Shown: in pieces, positions 23,901 through 32,387 of the stretch
How positions within the stretch are numbered: position 1 is the stretch's first letter
Layout: each line of letters starts with the position of its first letter
NCBI RefSeq assembly: GCF_034424175.1
Contig: NZ_CP139986.1
Location: 1,922,001-1,986,000, forward strand
DNA: 64,000 nt
Source: Kluyvera intermedia
GTDB taxonomy: Bacteria; Pseudomonadota; Gammaproteobacteria; Enterobacterales; Enterobacteriaceae
Reading direction: 5' to 3'
Made by a program: the position numbers and the translations under genes
The notes under the pieces: model-generated
Told to the model about the DNA's origin: nothing
Seen by the model: only the letters and a program-made list of their open reading frames with translations
Databases searched by the model: none

Positions 23901-24001
23901 GCAAAGCAATGATGAAGATGCTCGATCAGTTCTGTCAGAACAATATCGCCAAAGCCATCAGACCTGGTGGCCAGCTTTTTAATGCGATGAAAACGCGCTA
24001 A
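20927..24001 (+). CDS. Tail tape measure protein
   Basis: A 1024-residue protein beginning MAQQISDLVINLDVDSATFA, with a long Ala/Gln/Glu/Lys-rich coiled-coil region (about 30-210 and 530-860), a hydrophobic segment near residue 285-305 (GLGIAGAVGGIAASIYGLS), and a lambda-type C-terminus (LSMLSEILIKMALVNGVN, then GGVMGEAGPEAILPLRRG). Its length sets tail length and it enters the host envelope during DNA injection. The ATG follows GGGGGAGTGAG and overlaps the T domain by 17 bases. Confidence 0.92.
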   Translation: MAQQISDLVINLDVDSATFAEQVARIKGQLTGMADESEKSQSRIAQATERQATAFKQMGDAGARAANDMQEKQSAAADAMANDWKKTAAAVEETHQRVAAFNRKLQENSNSAAATGKQQDELTEVFFRQIDGAKRLTGETNSLATAQAQFRNARSQGMISQQDYLVLLSRTAERQKELSQEEEKASAARTRFIQSLKSQVAAQNLSNTEMLRFKAAQLGVSDAADIYIRKLDTAKTATRGLGIQSAAARRELGVLVGELARGNFGALQGSGITLANRAGWIEQLMTLRGLGIAGAVGGIAASIYGLSKAWYEGSQESVEFNKQLILTGNSAGKTAGQLAELAKSIAGNHGSQATSAAALAQVVGSGSFKGSQIESITRAAVAMQEATGKSVDETIKNFQKLYDSPTRGSAELNAQLNYLTAAQFEYISSLERRGDKETAGQVAADAYSRSEQQRSQQLLDNLGLVERAALATRNAFKGMWDELLNIGRGSGGDATKLQTMKDTLAEIQENSKQGIWGRFKNNAMGVDKAQLEANIKNLEFVVASQEGYNQKKAEFNQINKDGIEAQIAFNKYLDAGTTQAEKRALAQRDLNKAIADNAKAAKATQTLPESERVKLWSPEDIAKARAGIEKQFKDPKTPKAKGYTTPAGDKAEDSGQRDLLALQSQLSVLQQHKSITDTISQQRKELWSAEAQFSVLEAASRTRQLSLQEKSLLSSKGQVLELAQQKALLGDQIVAQEQLNKRMDAAAKYATQMAEKQSALTGSATMSDRMAGRESTFAQLRSGWKNAGGSLEDAGYQQQLKAAQDYYAEEDKLRGDWSSGVQKSWAEYADASTNTYEQMKSAGTAALNGLTSQLTTFLTTSKGSFKEFTVSILSMLSEILIKMALVNGVNSVTDAFGLTANADGGVYNSASLSAYSGSVVDRPTFFAFAKGGGVMGEAGPEAILPLRRGANGKLGVVAGNAGAGNPVFNNTIIVQSDGTTSAKSSGSNDGMSKAMMKMLDQFCQNNIAKAIRPGGQLFNAMKTR

Positions 24002-24021
24002 CCCACCAATTCAGGAATACT

Positions 24022-24369
24022 ATGGCAATCAAAACTTTTATATGGCCCATCCAGGTGTCAGGACAGCCTGCAGCCGAATACACCCGTATTGTCAGAAAAG
24101 TCCAGTTCGGTGACGGGTACCAGCAAGTTTCGGAAAACGGTATTAATTCGGAAAGCATCAAATTTTCATATTCGTACCGTGGCCCGTTAACAACGGCCCT
24201 CGCTATCAGGGATTTTTGCCGCGAGCATTGTACCCGATCATTTATCTTCACCCCCCCGCATGGCGAAAAGGGGCTTTATCGTGTGGCTGCTGACTCTATA
24301 AAGCTCCTGCCTAACGGCAAGACTCAGGCAACCATTTCAGCAACATTTGAACAGGCGTTTGCACCATGA
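24022..24369 (+). CDS. Minor tail protein M
   Basis: A 115-residue protein of the lambda gpM family: MAIKTFIWPIQVSGQPAAEY, VQFGDGYQQVSENGINSESI, FIFTPPHGEKGLYRV. It is part of the tail tip hub. Overlaps the L gene by 4 bases. Confidence 0.88.
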   Translation: MAIKTFIWPIQVSGQPAAEYTRIVRKVQFGDGYQQVSENGINSESIKFSYSYRGPLTTALAIRDFCREHCTRSFIFTPPHGEKGLYRVAADSIKLLPNGKTQATISATFEQAFAP

Positions 24370-25121
24370 GTTTAAACAGTGATTATCAGAAGCTTGAGCC
24401 GGGTAATGTGATCCGGCTTTTTGATATCGATGGCACCGTGTTTGGTGTCAGCGATGTACTTCGCTTTCATGCGCATAATATTGCGCACACGCCCGAGGAA
24501 ATCACGGCTGCCGGTGGGGATGAGGACAAGCTGCCCGCAAAATCTATCTGGTGGCAGGGGCTGGAATATAAAGCCTGGCCGTGTGAAATAGAAGGGATAG
24601 AGACGGCTACCGACGGAACCAGCGCACAGCCGACGCTGTCGGTCGCTAACATTGATAGTTCCATTACCGCGCTGTGTCTTGCTTACGATGACTTGCTACA
24701 GGCGAAAGTCACCATCCACGACACGCTGGCGCAGTATCTGGATGCGGAAAACTATCCAGAGGGAAACCCGACGGCGGATCCGCAGCAGGAAAAGCTGAAG
24801 GTGTTTTATATCGATGCCAAAGATAGTGAAACGAATGAGGTAGTGGCATTTAAGCTCACCAGTCCGATGGATCTGCAGGGGCTGATGATACCGACGCGCC
24901 AGCTGCATTCACTTTGTACCTGGTGCATCCGCAACAAGTACCGCTCCGGTGATGGTTGCGACTATGCCGGGAATCGCTATTTCGATAAGCACAATAATCC
25001 GGTTGACGATCCCTCGCTGGATGAATGCCCCGGCACGCTGACGGCGTGCAAACTCCGCTTCGGCGATGGAAATGAGCTGCCGTTTGGCGGTTTTCCGGGC
25101 ACCTCACTTCTCAGGAGCTGA
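24366..25121 (+). CDS. Minor tail protein L
   Basis: A 251-residue protein of the lambda gpL family: LEPGNVIRLFDIDGTVFGVS, SIWWQGLEYKAWPCEIEGIE, and near the end CTWCIRNKYRSGDGCDY with DECPGTLTACKLRFG. The four conserved cysteines in the C-terminal part are those that bind an iron-sulfur cluster in the lambda protein. It forms the tail tip with M, K, I and J. The K gene starts one base after its stop codon. Confidence 0.88.
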   Translation: MSLNSDYQKLEPGNVIRLFDIDGTVFGVSDVLRFHAHNIAHTPEEITAAGGDEDKLPAKSIWWQGLEYKAWPCEIEGIETATDGTSAQPTLSVANIDSSITALCLAYDDLLQAKVTIHDTLAQYLDAENYPEGNPTADPQQEKLKVFYIDAKDSETNEVVAFKLTSPMDLQGLMIPTRQLHSLCTWCIRNKYRSGDGCDYAGNRYFDKHNNPVDDPSLDECPGTLTACKLRFGDGNELPFGGFPGTSLLRS

Positions 25122-25122
25122 T

Positions 25123-25833
25123 ATGCGACAGAAGATTATCAATGCCATCATGGCGCATGCTGCTGCTGAATATCCGCGGGAATGCTGTGGTGTGGTGGTG
25201 CAGAAAAGCCGGGTGCAGCGTTACATTCCTTGCCGCAATCTGGCAACGGACCCGACTGAACATTTCCATCTTTCATCAGAGGATTATGCCGCTGCTGAAG
25301 ACTGGGGTACGGTGATTGCCATCGTACACAGTCACCCGGACGCCACAACGCAGCCGAGTGAACTGGATAAGGCACAGTGTGACGCGACGCTGCTGCACTG
25401 GCATATCGCAAGCTGGCCGGAAGGGGATATCCGTACTATCCAACCGCGCGGCGAGTTACAGCTGCTGGAACGTCCATTCGTACTCGGGCATTTCGATTGC
25501 TGGGGGCTGGTGATGAGCTATTTCCGACAGACGCATGGCATTGAACTGACGGATTACCGTGTGGATTATCCCTGGTGGGAGGACCAGTACCCGGAGAACT
25601 TTTACCGTGATTGCTGGTATGAGTGTGGCTTCCGGGAGTTTACTGGGCCGCCGCGCGCTGGCGACATGGTTATCATGCAGGTACAGGCCAATAAGTGGAA
25701 CCATGCTGGGATCCTGCTGGAAAACAATATGCTATTGCATCATCTGTATGGACATTTGAGCCAGCGCGTTCCGTATGGCGGCTACTGGCAGGAACGGACA
25801 ATGAAGGTACTACGGCATAAATCTCTGTGCTAA
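25123..25833 (+). CDS. Tail tip assembly peptidase, gpK-like (JAMM + NlpC/P60)
   Basis: A 236-residue protein with two domains. Residues 1-110 are a JAMM metalloprotease: Glu20, and H69-S-H71-P followed by S79 and D82. Residues about 115-236 are an NlpC/P60 cysteine peptidase, with Cys126 in HFDCWGLV and the His in KWNHAGI. This is the architecture of lambda gpK, which acts in tail assembly and can cut peptidoglycan. I chose the ATG at 25123 just after the L stop; the in-frame start at 25066 is inside L. Confidence 0.88.
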   Translation: MRQKIINAIMAHAAAEYPRECCGVVVQKSRVQRYIPCRNLATDPTEHFHLSSEDYAAAEDWGTVIAIVHSHPDATTQPSELDKAQCDATLLHWHIASWPEGDIRTIQPRGELQLLERPFVLGHFDCWGLVMSYFRQTHGIELTDYRVDYPWWEDQYPENFYRDCWYECGFREFTGPPRAGDMVIMQVQANKWNHAGILLENNMLLHHLYGHLSQRVPYGGYWQERTMKVLRHKSLC

Positions 25834-25863
25834 CCTTTTGCATTATCGAAAGGGGATAGGGAT

Positions 25864-26199
25864 ATGAAAAAGGCCATATTATTTGTTTCTTTGTTGGGGT
25901 TGTTCGGGTGTAGCGCTTCTTCTTTGCAGGAAGGGGAACCGATTTATACTGGTCATTCGTCAAAGAGCACAGCGCAATATAATAAATGCTTGTCACCAAA
26001 ATGGCAGGACTTACACCCGCAAGCAACGAGCATTGAAACGGAAACCGGATATAGAATATCGGCTGCCGATGATTTATTCGGAGTTTTATCTATGGCGGTT
26101 ATACAAGGGGACGATAAAGGCGGCTCTGATGTAAAAGTGTATGCAGCCAGTAGGGGCATTGGGGATCCATGGAGTAAAGCTGCTCGCTCTTGCCTCTAA
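25864..26199 (+). CDS. Phage-encoded lipoprotein, putative moron
   Basis: A 111-residue protein with signal peptide MKKAILFVSLLGLFGC, where LFGC is a lipobox (Cys16). The mature part has further cysteines (Cys42 and one near the end) and ends SKAARSCL. It sits between K and I, where lambda has no gene, and is closed by its own terminator (26216-26240). Ribosome site AAGGGGATAGGG is strong. Phage lipoproteins in this place can block superinfection by occupying a receptor, as Cor proteins do; that role is an inference and the sequence is not Cor-like. Confidence 0.7.
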   Translation: MKKAILFVSLLGLFGCSASSLQEGEPIYTGHSSKSTAQYNKCLSPKWQDLHPQATSIETETGYRISAADDLFGVLSMAVIQGDDKGGSDVKVYAASRGIGDPWSKAARSCL

Positions 26200-26215
26200 G
26201 ATTTGTCTAATCGCT

Positions 26216-26240
26216 AAAGCCACTTTATGTGGCTTTTTTT
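26216..26240 (+). terminator. Intrinsic terminator after the lipoprotein gene
   Basis: AAAGCCAC (26216-26223), loop TTTAT, GTGGCTTT (26229-26236), then T to 26240. It separates the lipoprotein gene from gpI. Confidence 0.85.
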
Positions 26241-26252
26241 ATTGGGGCTTAT

Positions 26253-26855
26253 ATGCAAGAAGTCATGACAAGAATTGAGTTGGGTGGAAAGCTAGGCAAA
26301 TCATTTGGGAAAGTACATAACCGGCTAATAACAACTACAGCCGAATCAATAAATGCCTTATCAAAGACTATCCCCGGTTTTGAAAAATACCTTAATACCA
26401 GCAAAATGCGCGGGCTAACGTATGCTGTATTTAAAGGTAAAAAAAACCTCGGGATGGATGATTTAGGCTTTCCAGTTATGGGAGAGGTGATTCGCATTGT
26501 TCCCGTGGTGATTGGGAGTAAAAAAGCAGGTTTACTGCAAACAATTCTGGGAGCCGTTCTTGTTGTTGTCGGAGCATTGGGGGCAACCATAGGTCAGGCA
26601 TGGGGTGGGGCTGCATGGGGGCCAGCTGCAATGAAAATTGGTGCAGCGATGATGCTGGGCGGTATTGTGCAGATGCTTTCCCCACAACCAGCCGGGCTCG
26701 CCAGCAAGCAGGATGCCGATAACCAGGCTTCCTACGCCTTTGGTGGTGTGACAAACACCGCTGCTCAGGGTAACCCTGTTCCTTTTGGCTATGGACGACG
26801 CCGGATCGGTGGCGCAATTGTATCGGCGGGTATTTACGTCGAAGACAAGCAATAG
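26253..26855 (+). CDS. Tail assembly protein I
   Basis: A 200-residue protein of the lambda gpI family: MTRIELGGKLGKSFGKVHNR, then the hydrophobic Gly-rich TILGAVLVVVGALGATIG and the ending YGRRRIGGAIVSAGIYVED. gpI helps build the tail tip with J. I chose the ATG at 26253 (MQEVMTRI), which lies right after the upstream terminator with GGGG in front; the ATG at 26265 is possible. A terminator also follows it. Confidence 0.82.
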   Translation: MQEVMTRIELGGKLGKSFGKVHNRLITTTAESINALSKTIPGFEKYLNTSKMRGLTYAVFKGKKNLGMDDLGFPVMGEVIRIVPVVIGSKKAGLLQTILGAVLVVVGALGATIGQAWGGAAWGPAAMKIGAAMMLGGIVQMLSPQPAGLASKQDADNQASYAFGGVTNTAAQGNPVPFGYGRRRIGGAIVSAGIYVEDKQ

Positions 26856-26872
26856 CAAATATCATTTCTAAC

Positions 26873-26895
26873 AACCACCTTCGGGTGGTTTTTTT
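26873..26895 (+). terminator. Intrinsic terminator between I and J
   Basis: AACCACC (26873-26879), TTCG tetraloop, GGTGGTT (26884-26890), T run to 26895. Only 11 bases separate it from the J start. Confidence 0.85.
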
Positions 26896-26906
26896 ATGGG
26901 TAAAAT

Positions 26907-29900
26907 ATGGCGCCGAAAAAAATCACAGGGCGGAAAGGTGGCGGTTCTAAAAGCCGGACGCCGACGGAGCAACCGGATGATCTCCAGTCTGTCGCAAAGG
27001 CAAAATTGCTGGTGGCGCTCGGTGAAGGTGAATTTGCTGGCGGATTGACCGGCAAAGATATCTACCTCGACGGCACGCCGCTGGAGAACGCCGACGGCTC
27101 GAAAAACTTTGGTGGGGTAGTCTGGGAATTTCGCCCAGGGACTCAGGCTCAACAATACATCCAGGGGATTCCTGGATCAGAGAACGAAATCAGTATGGGG
27201 GTTGAGATATCCAGCGCCACCGCCTGGACCCGTACTTTCACAAATACGCTGCTCTCTGCTGTACGCCTGCGAATTAAATGGCCTTCGATTTACAAGCAGC
27301 AGGACAACGGTGACCTGGTGGGATACACCATCAATTACGCTATCGACCTGCAGACCGACGGTGGCACATGGAAAACGGTGCTAAGCACGCGCGTATCAGG
27401 TAAAACCACAACGGGCTATGAGCGTAGCCATCGCATCGATTTACCCCATTCTGGCAGCACATGGACTCTACGCCTGCGTAAAACCACAGGGGATGCGAAC
27501 AGCGCCAAAGTAGGCGACACAATGACGCTTCAGAGCTACACGGAAGTGATCGACGCCAAGCTGCGTTATCCGAACACCGCGTTGCTCTACATTGAATTTG
27601 ATTCGAGCCAGTTTAATGGCTCCATTCCGCAGATTTCCTGCGAGCCGAAAATGCGGGTGATCCGCGTGCCGGATAACTACGACCCGGAAACAAGAAGTTA
27701 TCTCGGTACCTGGACCGGTGCGTTTAAATGGGCCTGGACAGATAACCCTGCGTGGGTGTTTTACGATCTGGTTCTGAACGACCGCTTTGGGCTCGGCAAT
27801 CGCCTGACGTCTGCCAATATAGACAAATGGTCACTCTATGAAGTCGCGCAGTATTGCGATCAGATGGTGCCGGATGGGAAGGGCGGCGACGGCACAGAAC
27901 CGCGTTATACCTGCAATGTCTACGTGCAGGACCGGAATGACGCTTACACCGTAATGCGTGATTTTGCCGCTATTTTCCGGGGAATGACTTACTGGGGCGG
28001 TGATCAGATTGTTGCGCTGGCCGATATGCCGCGGGATATCGATTTTTCCTACACTCGCGCAAACGTAGTCGATGGCCTGTTTACATACGCCAGCAGCACC
28101 ACCAAAACCCGTTACACCACCGCGCTGGTTTCCTGGTCCGATCCTGACAACGCCTACGCCGACGCCATGGAACCGGTATTCGAGCAGCAGCTTGTTGCGC
28201 GCTACGGCTTTAATCAGTTGGAAATGACCGCGATTGGCTGCACACGGCAATCAGAAGCGAACCGCAAAGGGCGCTGGGGCATCCTCACCAACAACAAAGA
28301 CCGGGTAGTTACCTTCTCCGTTGGGCTGGACGGTAATATTCCGCAGCCAGGTTATATCATCGCTGTCGCTGATGAGCTGCTTTCAGGCAAGGTTACGGGC
28401 GGTCGTATTCGTGCGGTGAATGGCCGGGTTATCGAACTGGATCGGGTGGCTGATGCCGTTGCTGGCAACCGTCTGATCCTCAACCTGCCATCTGGTGCGG
28501 CGCAGAGCCGAACGATTCAGGCGATAACCGGTAACAAGATTACTGTTACAACGACATTCAGTGAAACGCCGGAGGTGGAATGCGTGTGGGTTGTCGAATC
28601 GGATGAACTCTACGCCCAGCAATACCGGGTTGTTAGTGTTGCCGATAATAACGACGGCACGTTTACGATCTCCGGTGCGGCACATGACCCGGATAAGTAT
28701 GCCCGGATCGATACGGGCGCCATCATTGACCAGCGACCTGTCAGCGTGATCCCGCCGGGCAATCAGTCAGCGCCGGCGGATATTGTCATCGAGAGTTATT
28801 CAGCTGTGCAGCAGGGCATCAGCGTGGAAACGTTGCGCGCGACCTGGTCCGTTGTGGATAACGCTATCGCATATGAAGCACAGTGGCGCCGCGATGATGG
28901 AAACTGGGTGAATGTACCACGGAGCTCAACGACGAGCTTTGAAGTGGAATCCATTTACTCCGGGCGTTATCTGGTGCGCGTTCGCGCAATCAACGCGGCG
29001 GAAATATCCTCCGGATGGGGATATTCGGAAGAGGCCACGCTAACCGGCAAAGTGGGGAATCCGCCGAAGCCAGTTGGATTTGCTGCGACCGGGATTAACT
29101 GGGGCATCCGTCTGAACTGGGGATTCCCGGCAAATACCGCTGATACACTCAAAACTGAAATTCAGTACACCGCCAACGCCGATCATTCTAATCCGCTCCT
29201 GTTGTCTGATGTCCCGTATCCGCAGTCCGAATATGTCCAGTTGGGTCTTAAAGCTGGGCAGGAGTTCTGGTACCGCGCGCAGCTCGTCGATAAATCGGGG
29301 AACGAATCTGGCTGGACGGACTGGTTGCGAGGAATGGCTAACGATAATGCGGATGATTATCTGGGAGATATAGCCGGCGATTTTCTGACATCAGAAGATG
29401 GTGACCGCCTGACGGGAGACATTGATACCAACCTTGAAGGCATTATGCAGAACGCGCTGGCGAACCACGGAACCGTTGAGCATCAGTTTGCTCAGTTAGG
29501 TGAGGTCCGCGCTGATATCCTGGTGGTGAAGACAACTATCGCCGATGTTAACCAGGCGATGGCAGAAATGTCCACGCAGGTACAAGCGCAGTTCAATGGC
29601 GTGACTGCGGCGCTGGAAGATAAGCTGACTGCCGTCGTTGATGCTACTGGAGCCTCAGCGATTTACACCCTGAAAACCGGTGTTCGCATCAACGGGATAA
29701 TGTATAACGCCGGGATGTCGATTGCGGTGCTGGCGGAGTCTGGGCAGCCGGTAGTCACTCGCATCGGGTTTAATGCTAACCAGTTCGTCCTGATGAGTGG
29801 CAGTGGGAATACACAGTATTCACCTTTTGCCGTCGTGAATGGGCAGGTATTTATCAGTGATGCGTTTATCCGTAATGCCTCAATTGATGGTGTGAAAATA

Positions 29901-30467
29901 AAAGACGCCACTATCAAAGGTGCAAAAATAGCGGATGCATCCATTGATTACGCCAAAATCACAGACACATTACAATCAGCCAATTTCAGTGACGCTTCCC
30001 ATACCGGCTGGGCGTTATATAAAAACGGGGACGGAAAATTTTACGGTACTGTTGCCGCTGAGAAAATCGAAGGTGATATCTCAGCTATCTGGACATTCTC
30101 ATCCATGCTTATTACTCAGGGTAACATCACCAGTAAGAGTGTTGTGTGGGAAGGTGGGTCAAGATATGCAGTGCGAATCTGTATTCCATATTTCCATGGC
30201 AGTATCGCATCAACGCGAGATGACCAGGTGTATAGATGGCGAATACTGATAAATGGACAGACGGCGTTCGGGTGGTTTACTAGTACTGGCACGACAACTG
30301 TTGAAAATGAATCGGCTGGTTTTGTCGATGTTCCTGCCGGCGTAACAAATGTCAAAATTACGGTTCAGATTGAGCGTGTAAGTGGCAACATAGGGAATAC
30401 GTTATATTTCTCGCTCCAGCCCTTCGCGATAATTGTTTCACCAGCGACCGCACGTTTTTCTGGCTAA
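26907..30467 (+). CDS. Host specificity / tail tip protein J
   Basis: A 1186-residue protein of the lambda gpJ family: KSRTPTEQPDDLQSVAKAKL at the N-terminus, LRIKWPSIYKQQDNGDLVGY, RYGFNQLEMTAIGCTRQSEA, then two fibronectin III-like segments (about 610-830; WSVVDNAIAYEAQWRRDDG) and a C-terminal DUF1983-like region (about 850-1010). The final 150 residues are beta-rich and should hold the receptor-binding part. It forms the central tail fibre that selects the host receptor. The variable C-terminus is the part most likely to differ from relatives. Confidence 0.92.
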   Translation: MAPKKITGRKGGGSKSRTPTEQPDDLQSVAKAKLLVALGEGEFAGGLTGKDIYLDGTPLENADGSKNFGGVVWEFRPGTQAQQYIQGIPGSENEISMGVEISSATAWTRTFTNTLLSAVRLRIKWPSIYKQQDNGDLVGYTINYAIDLQTDGGTWKTVLSTRVSGKTTTGYERSHRIDLPHSGSTWTLRLRKTTGDANSAKVGDTMTLQSYTEVIDAKLRYPNTALLYIEFDSSQFNGSIPQISCEPKMRVIRVPDNYDPETRSYLGTWTGAFKWAWTDNPAWVFYDLVLNDRFGLGNRLTSANIDKWSLYEVAQYCDQMVPDGKGGDGTEPRYTCNVYVQDRNDAYTVMRDFAAIFRGMTYWGGDQIVALADMPRDIDFSYTRANVVDGLFTYASSTTKTRYTTALVSWSDPDNAYADAMEPVFEQQLVARYGFNQLEMTAIGCTRQSEANRKGRWGILTNNKDRVVTFSVGLDGNIPQPGYIIAVADELLSGKVTGGRIRAVNGRVIELDRVADAVAGNRLILNLPSGAAQSRTIQAITGNKITVTTTFSETPEVECVWVVESDELYAQQYRVVSVADNNDGTFTISGAAHDPDKYARIDTGAIIDQRPVSVIPPGNQSAPADIVIESYSAVQQGISVETLRATWSVVDNAIAYEAQWRRDDGNWVNVPRSSTTSFEVESIYSGRYLVRVRAINAAEISSGWGYSEEATLTGKVGNPPKPVGFAATGINWGIRLNWGFPANTADTLKTEIQYTANADHSNPLLLSDVPYPQSEYVQLGLKAGQEFWYRAQLVDKSGNESGWTDWLRGMANDNADDYLGDIAGDFLTSEDGDRLTGDIDTNLEGIMQNALANHGTVEHQFAQLGEVRADILVVKTTIADVNQAMAEMSTQVQAQFNGVTAALEDKLTAVVDATGASAIYTLKTGVRINGIMYNAGMSIAVLAESGQPVVTRIGFNANQFVLMSGSGNTQYSPFAVVNGQVFISDAFIRNASIDGVKIKDATIKGAKIADASIDYAKITDTLQSANFSDASHTGWALYKNGDGKFYGTVAAEKIEGDISAIWTFSSMLITQGNITSKSVVWEGGSRYAVRICIPYFHGSIASTRDDQVYRWRILINGQTAFGWFTSTGTTTVENESAGFVDVPAGVTNVKITVQIERVSGNIGNTLYFSLQPFAIIVSPATARFSG

Positions 30468-30472
30468 TAGAC

Positions 30473-30492
30473 CCGCTTCGGCGGTTTTTTTT
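30473..30492 (+). terminator. Short intrinsic terminator after J
   Basis: CCGC, TTCG tetraloop, GCGG (30473-30484), followed by eight T. Confidence 0.7.
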
Positions 30493-30515
30493 ATTTCCTA
30501 ATTTCTGGAGTCCTT

Positions 30516-31664
30516 ATGTCCGTAGGAACATTAACCCTGACCAACAAATCAGCCGCTGTTACCGGTTCCGGCACGGCATTCACAACCGAACTGGCGGCCG
30601 GTGATTTCGCCGTAGTTACCGTGGGAGGCATTCCGTATTCGCTCCCAGTGAAAAGTGTTGAAAGCAATACCTCGCTGACGCTGGTGAGTAACTTCACTGG
30701 CCCAAGTCAGGCGGGAGCAGCATGGTATGCCGTGCCGCGTGTTGCGATGAACCTGGTTACCGCTGCACTTGTCACACAAAGCGCCGAAGCTCTGCGGGGG
30801 CTTAACTTCGACAAACGGAACTGGCAGCAGTTCTTCACCGCTACTGGCGATGTCACCATTACGCTTCCAGATACCAGCCAGACGACAGGGCCATCAGCTA
30901 AAAAACTGATGAGTAGCGTGGAAGCTAAAGCAGATGCCACGGATCTTCGCCTTGATACGATAAATGGTAAATCTGGTGGGGTTGTTAACGGTGAAATATC
31001 ATTGACCCGTTCAGCAGCTGGATACAGATCCAACAGGATAGTTTTTACGACCATCGATAATGAAGAAGGACTTACTGCATGGGCTGAGAGACACGATTTT
31101 GCAGATAGCTCCAATCGTCAGATTCTTAACATAGGGTCTGTATCAGGGTCGCGCAAAGCTGTATTAAATGCCGAAGGAGGCATACTGTGTAGAGCAGGTA
31201 TCAATAATTTCTCAGCATTACGAACCGGGTATTTTATTGATTACGAATCCGGTCCAGTGGCGTTGTATATAGACTCTACTCGTGCAGGGTCAATTCAGTT
31301 AGCAACCACATCCGATAAGCTCCTGAAAAAAGAAATACAATATCTTTCAGATAAAAACACAATGAATGAGGTATCTATTTCAGCCACAGCACTGAGCGAG
31401 GTCATGGGTTGGAAGCCTGCGACCTTCAAGTTTAAGAAGCGAGGTATCATTCCTGAAAGTGAGACGCAGCTTGGTTTTATTGCCAACGACTTAGTTGAAC
31501 TATCCCCGGAGTGTGTGAAGGGCAAAGGTCTTGAAGAGGGATTCGATGAAAACAACGCCGCTGATGCTTATTCTCTGGACGAGACAGCCATGATTGCCAA
31601 ACTGACGTTATCAATCCAGGAGTTGCAGAAACAAATTACTGATCTTCAGGAGCGCAGAGTTTAA
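30516..31664 (+). CDS. Side tail fibre with C-terminal S74 chaperone domain
   Basis: A 382-residue protein. The N-terminal 90 residues (MSVGTLTLTNKSAAVTGSGT, FTTELAAGDFAVVTVGGIPY) resemble an adhesin-like attachment domain of phage fibres. Residues about 265-382 form a peptidase S74 intramolecular chaperone: SDKLLKKEIQYLSDKNTMNE, MGWKPATFKFKKRG, TQLGFIANDLVELSPECV, ending in a coiled coil. S74 domains trimerise the fibre and then usually cut themselves off at a Ser near their start (here TTSDKLLKKEI). Ribosome site CTGGAG precedes the ATG. No separate fibre assembly gene follows. Confidence 0.82.
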   Translation: MSVGTLTLTNKSAAVTGSGTAFTTELAAGDFAVVTVGGIPYSLPVKSVESNTSLTLVSNFTGPSQAGAAWYAVPRVAMNLVTAALVTQSAEALRGLNFDKRNWQQFFTATGDVTITLPDTSQTTGPSAKKLMSSVEAKADATDLRLDTINGKSGGVVNGEISLTRSAAGYRSNRIVFTTIDNEEGLTAWAERHDFADSSNRQILNIGSVSGSRKAVLNAEGGILCRAGINNFSALRTGYFIDYESGPVALYIDSTRAGSIQLATTSDKLLKKEIQYLSDKNTMNEVSISATALSEVMGWKPATFKFKKRGIIPESETQLGFIANDLVELSPECVKGKGLEEGFDENNAADAYSLDETAMIAKLTLSIQELQKQITDLQERRV

Positions 31665-31669
31665 CGGTC

Positions 31670-31834
31670 ATGCGATACGGAAAGCGGCGCTACTACGCCA
31701 CTTACAAGCTGATAACCGGGCTGAGTGGTGAACCAGTAGATATCCCGGATGATGTATTTATCTCGGTGCGCGTTGAGATGCCTGCTGACTCTGTTTACAG
31801 CCGGAGCTTGCATGAGCGCGGGAATGAGAGCTAA
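31670..31834 (+). CDS. Small hypothetical phage protein, 54 residues
   Basis: ORF MRYGKRRYYATYKLITGLSG ... ending SLHERGNES, starting 5 bases after the fibre stop. The GAGCGCAGAG end of the fibre gene could serve as its ribosome site. Placement directly behind a fibre gene suggests a tail accessory role, but no family is recognised. Confidence 0.5.
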   Translation: MRYGKRRYYATYKLITGLSGEPVDIPDDVFISVRVEMPADSVYSRSLHERGNES

Positions 31835-31900
31835 TCATGATTTTATCCATTTTTTTTTGATAAGCTTGGTGCAAATCAGCCAGAAAAAAAAGTACACAAC

Positions 31901-32299
31901 ATGAGCCAGTTAACGTTACATGAATTCGCATCGATAAATTGTAAACTGAAAGATATCAGCGACACATGGTCAGATTTATGGGTTCTTCTGCATATCTTAC
32001 CGGTCGGCATTGGTAGGGTGGTCAGTCTGCGTTACGGTAACCTTATAGGTGACTCCCTTGTAGTGGAGGCGAACGGAAGATTTGAAGAGAAAATCCTATC
32101 TGTACCAGCCGTTGTTCGCCACATTGTACAGAGGCGCAGGGACAAATATCCCCACGATGTTTACGTTTTTCAGAGTCACTCCAACCGGGTCAAATTTCAG
32201 CAAAGGCCAGTAACAGTTATTGCATTCAACCAGGCATTGAAGATTGCCTCCAAAGGAGTGACGGATAAGGTGGTGAGCAGCAAAAGTGCTCGATGGTAG
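31901..32299 (+). CDS. Short tyrosine-recombinase-like protein, probably truncated
   Basis: A 132-residue ORF. LWVLLHILPVGIGRVVSLRYGNLI resembles the region around the first catalytic Arg of tyrosine recombinases (usually TGLRxSExLxLxxxDI), shown here in two blocks LWVLLHILPVGIG and RVVSLRYGNLI, and GRFEEKILSVP resembles the beta hairpin with the catalytic Lys. It ends SSKSARW, close to where the HxxR motif should be, and has no catalytic Tyr. Reading other frames after the stop does not restore the missing part. It may be a decayed integrase or a small accessory protein. Location at the prophage right end fits either. Confidence 0.4.
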   Translation: MSQLTLHEFASINCKLKDISDTWSDLWVLLHILPVGIGRVVSLRYGNLIGDSLVVEANGRFEEKILSVPAVVRHIVQRRRDKYPHDVYVFQSHSNRVKFQQRPVTVIAFNQALKIASKGVTDKVVSSKSARW

Positions 32300-32387
32300 T
32301 TCGCCATCAAGAGGTGTTTTCGGGGTGATCACTTACATTATCAATGATGCGCGTTCGGGAGAGTTCGACGACTGCCCGGTGATGTGA

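Noticed and set aside
1..32299. Restriction endonuclease or toxin-antitoxin partner for the methylases and small genes
   Set aside because: No gene with a recognisable nuclease-methylase pairing or toxin family was found; HNH and DUF968 are explained otherwise.
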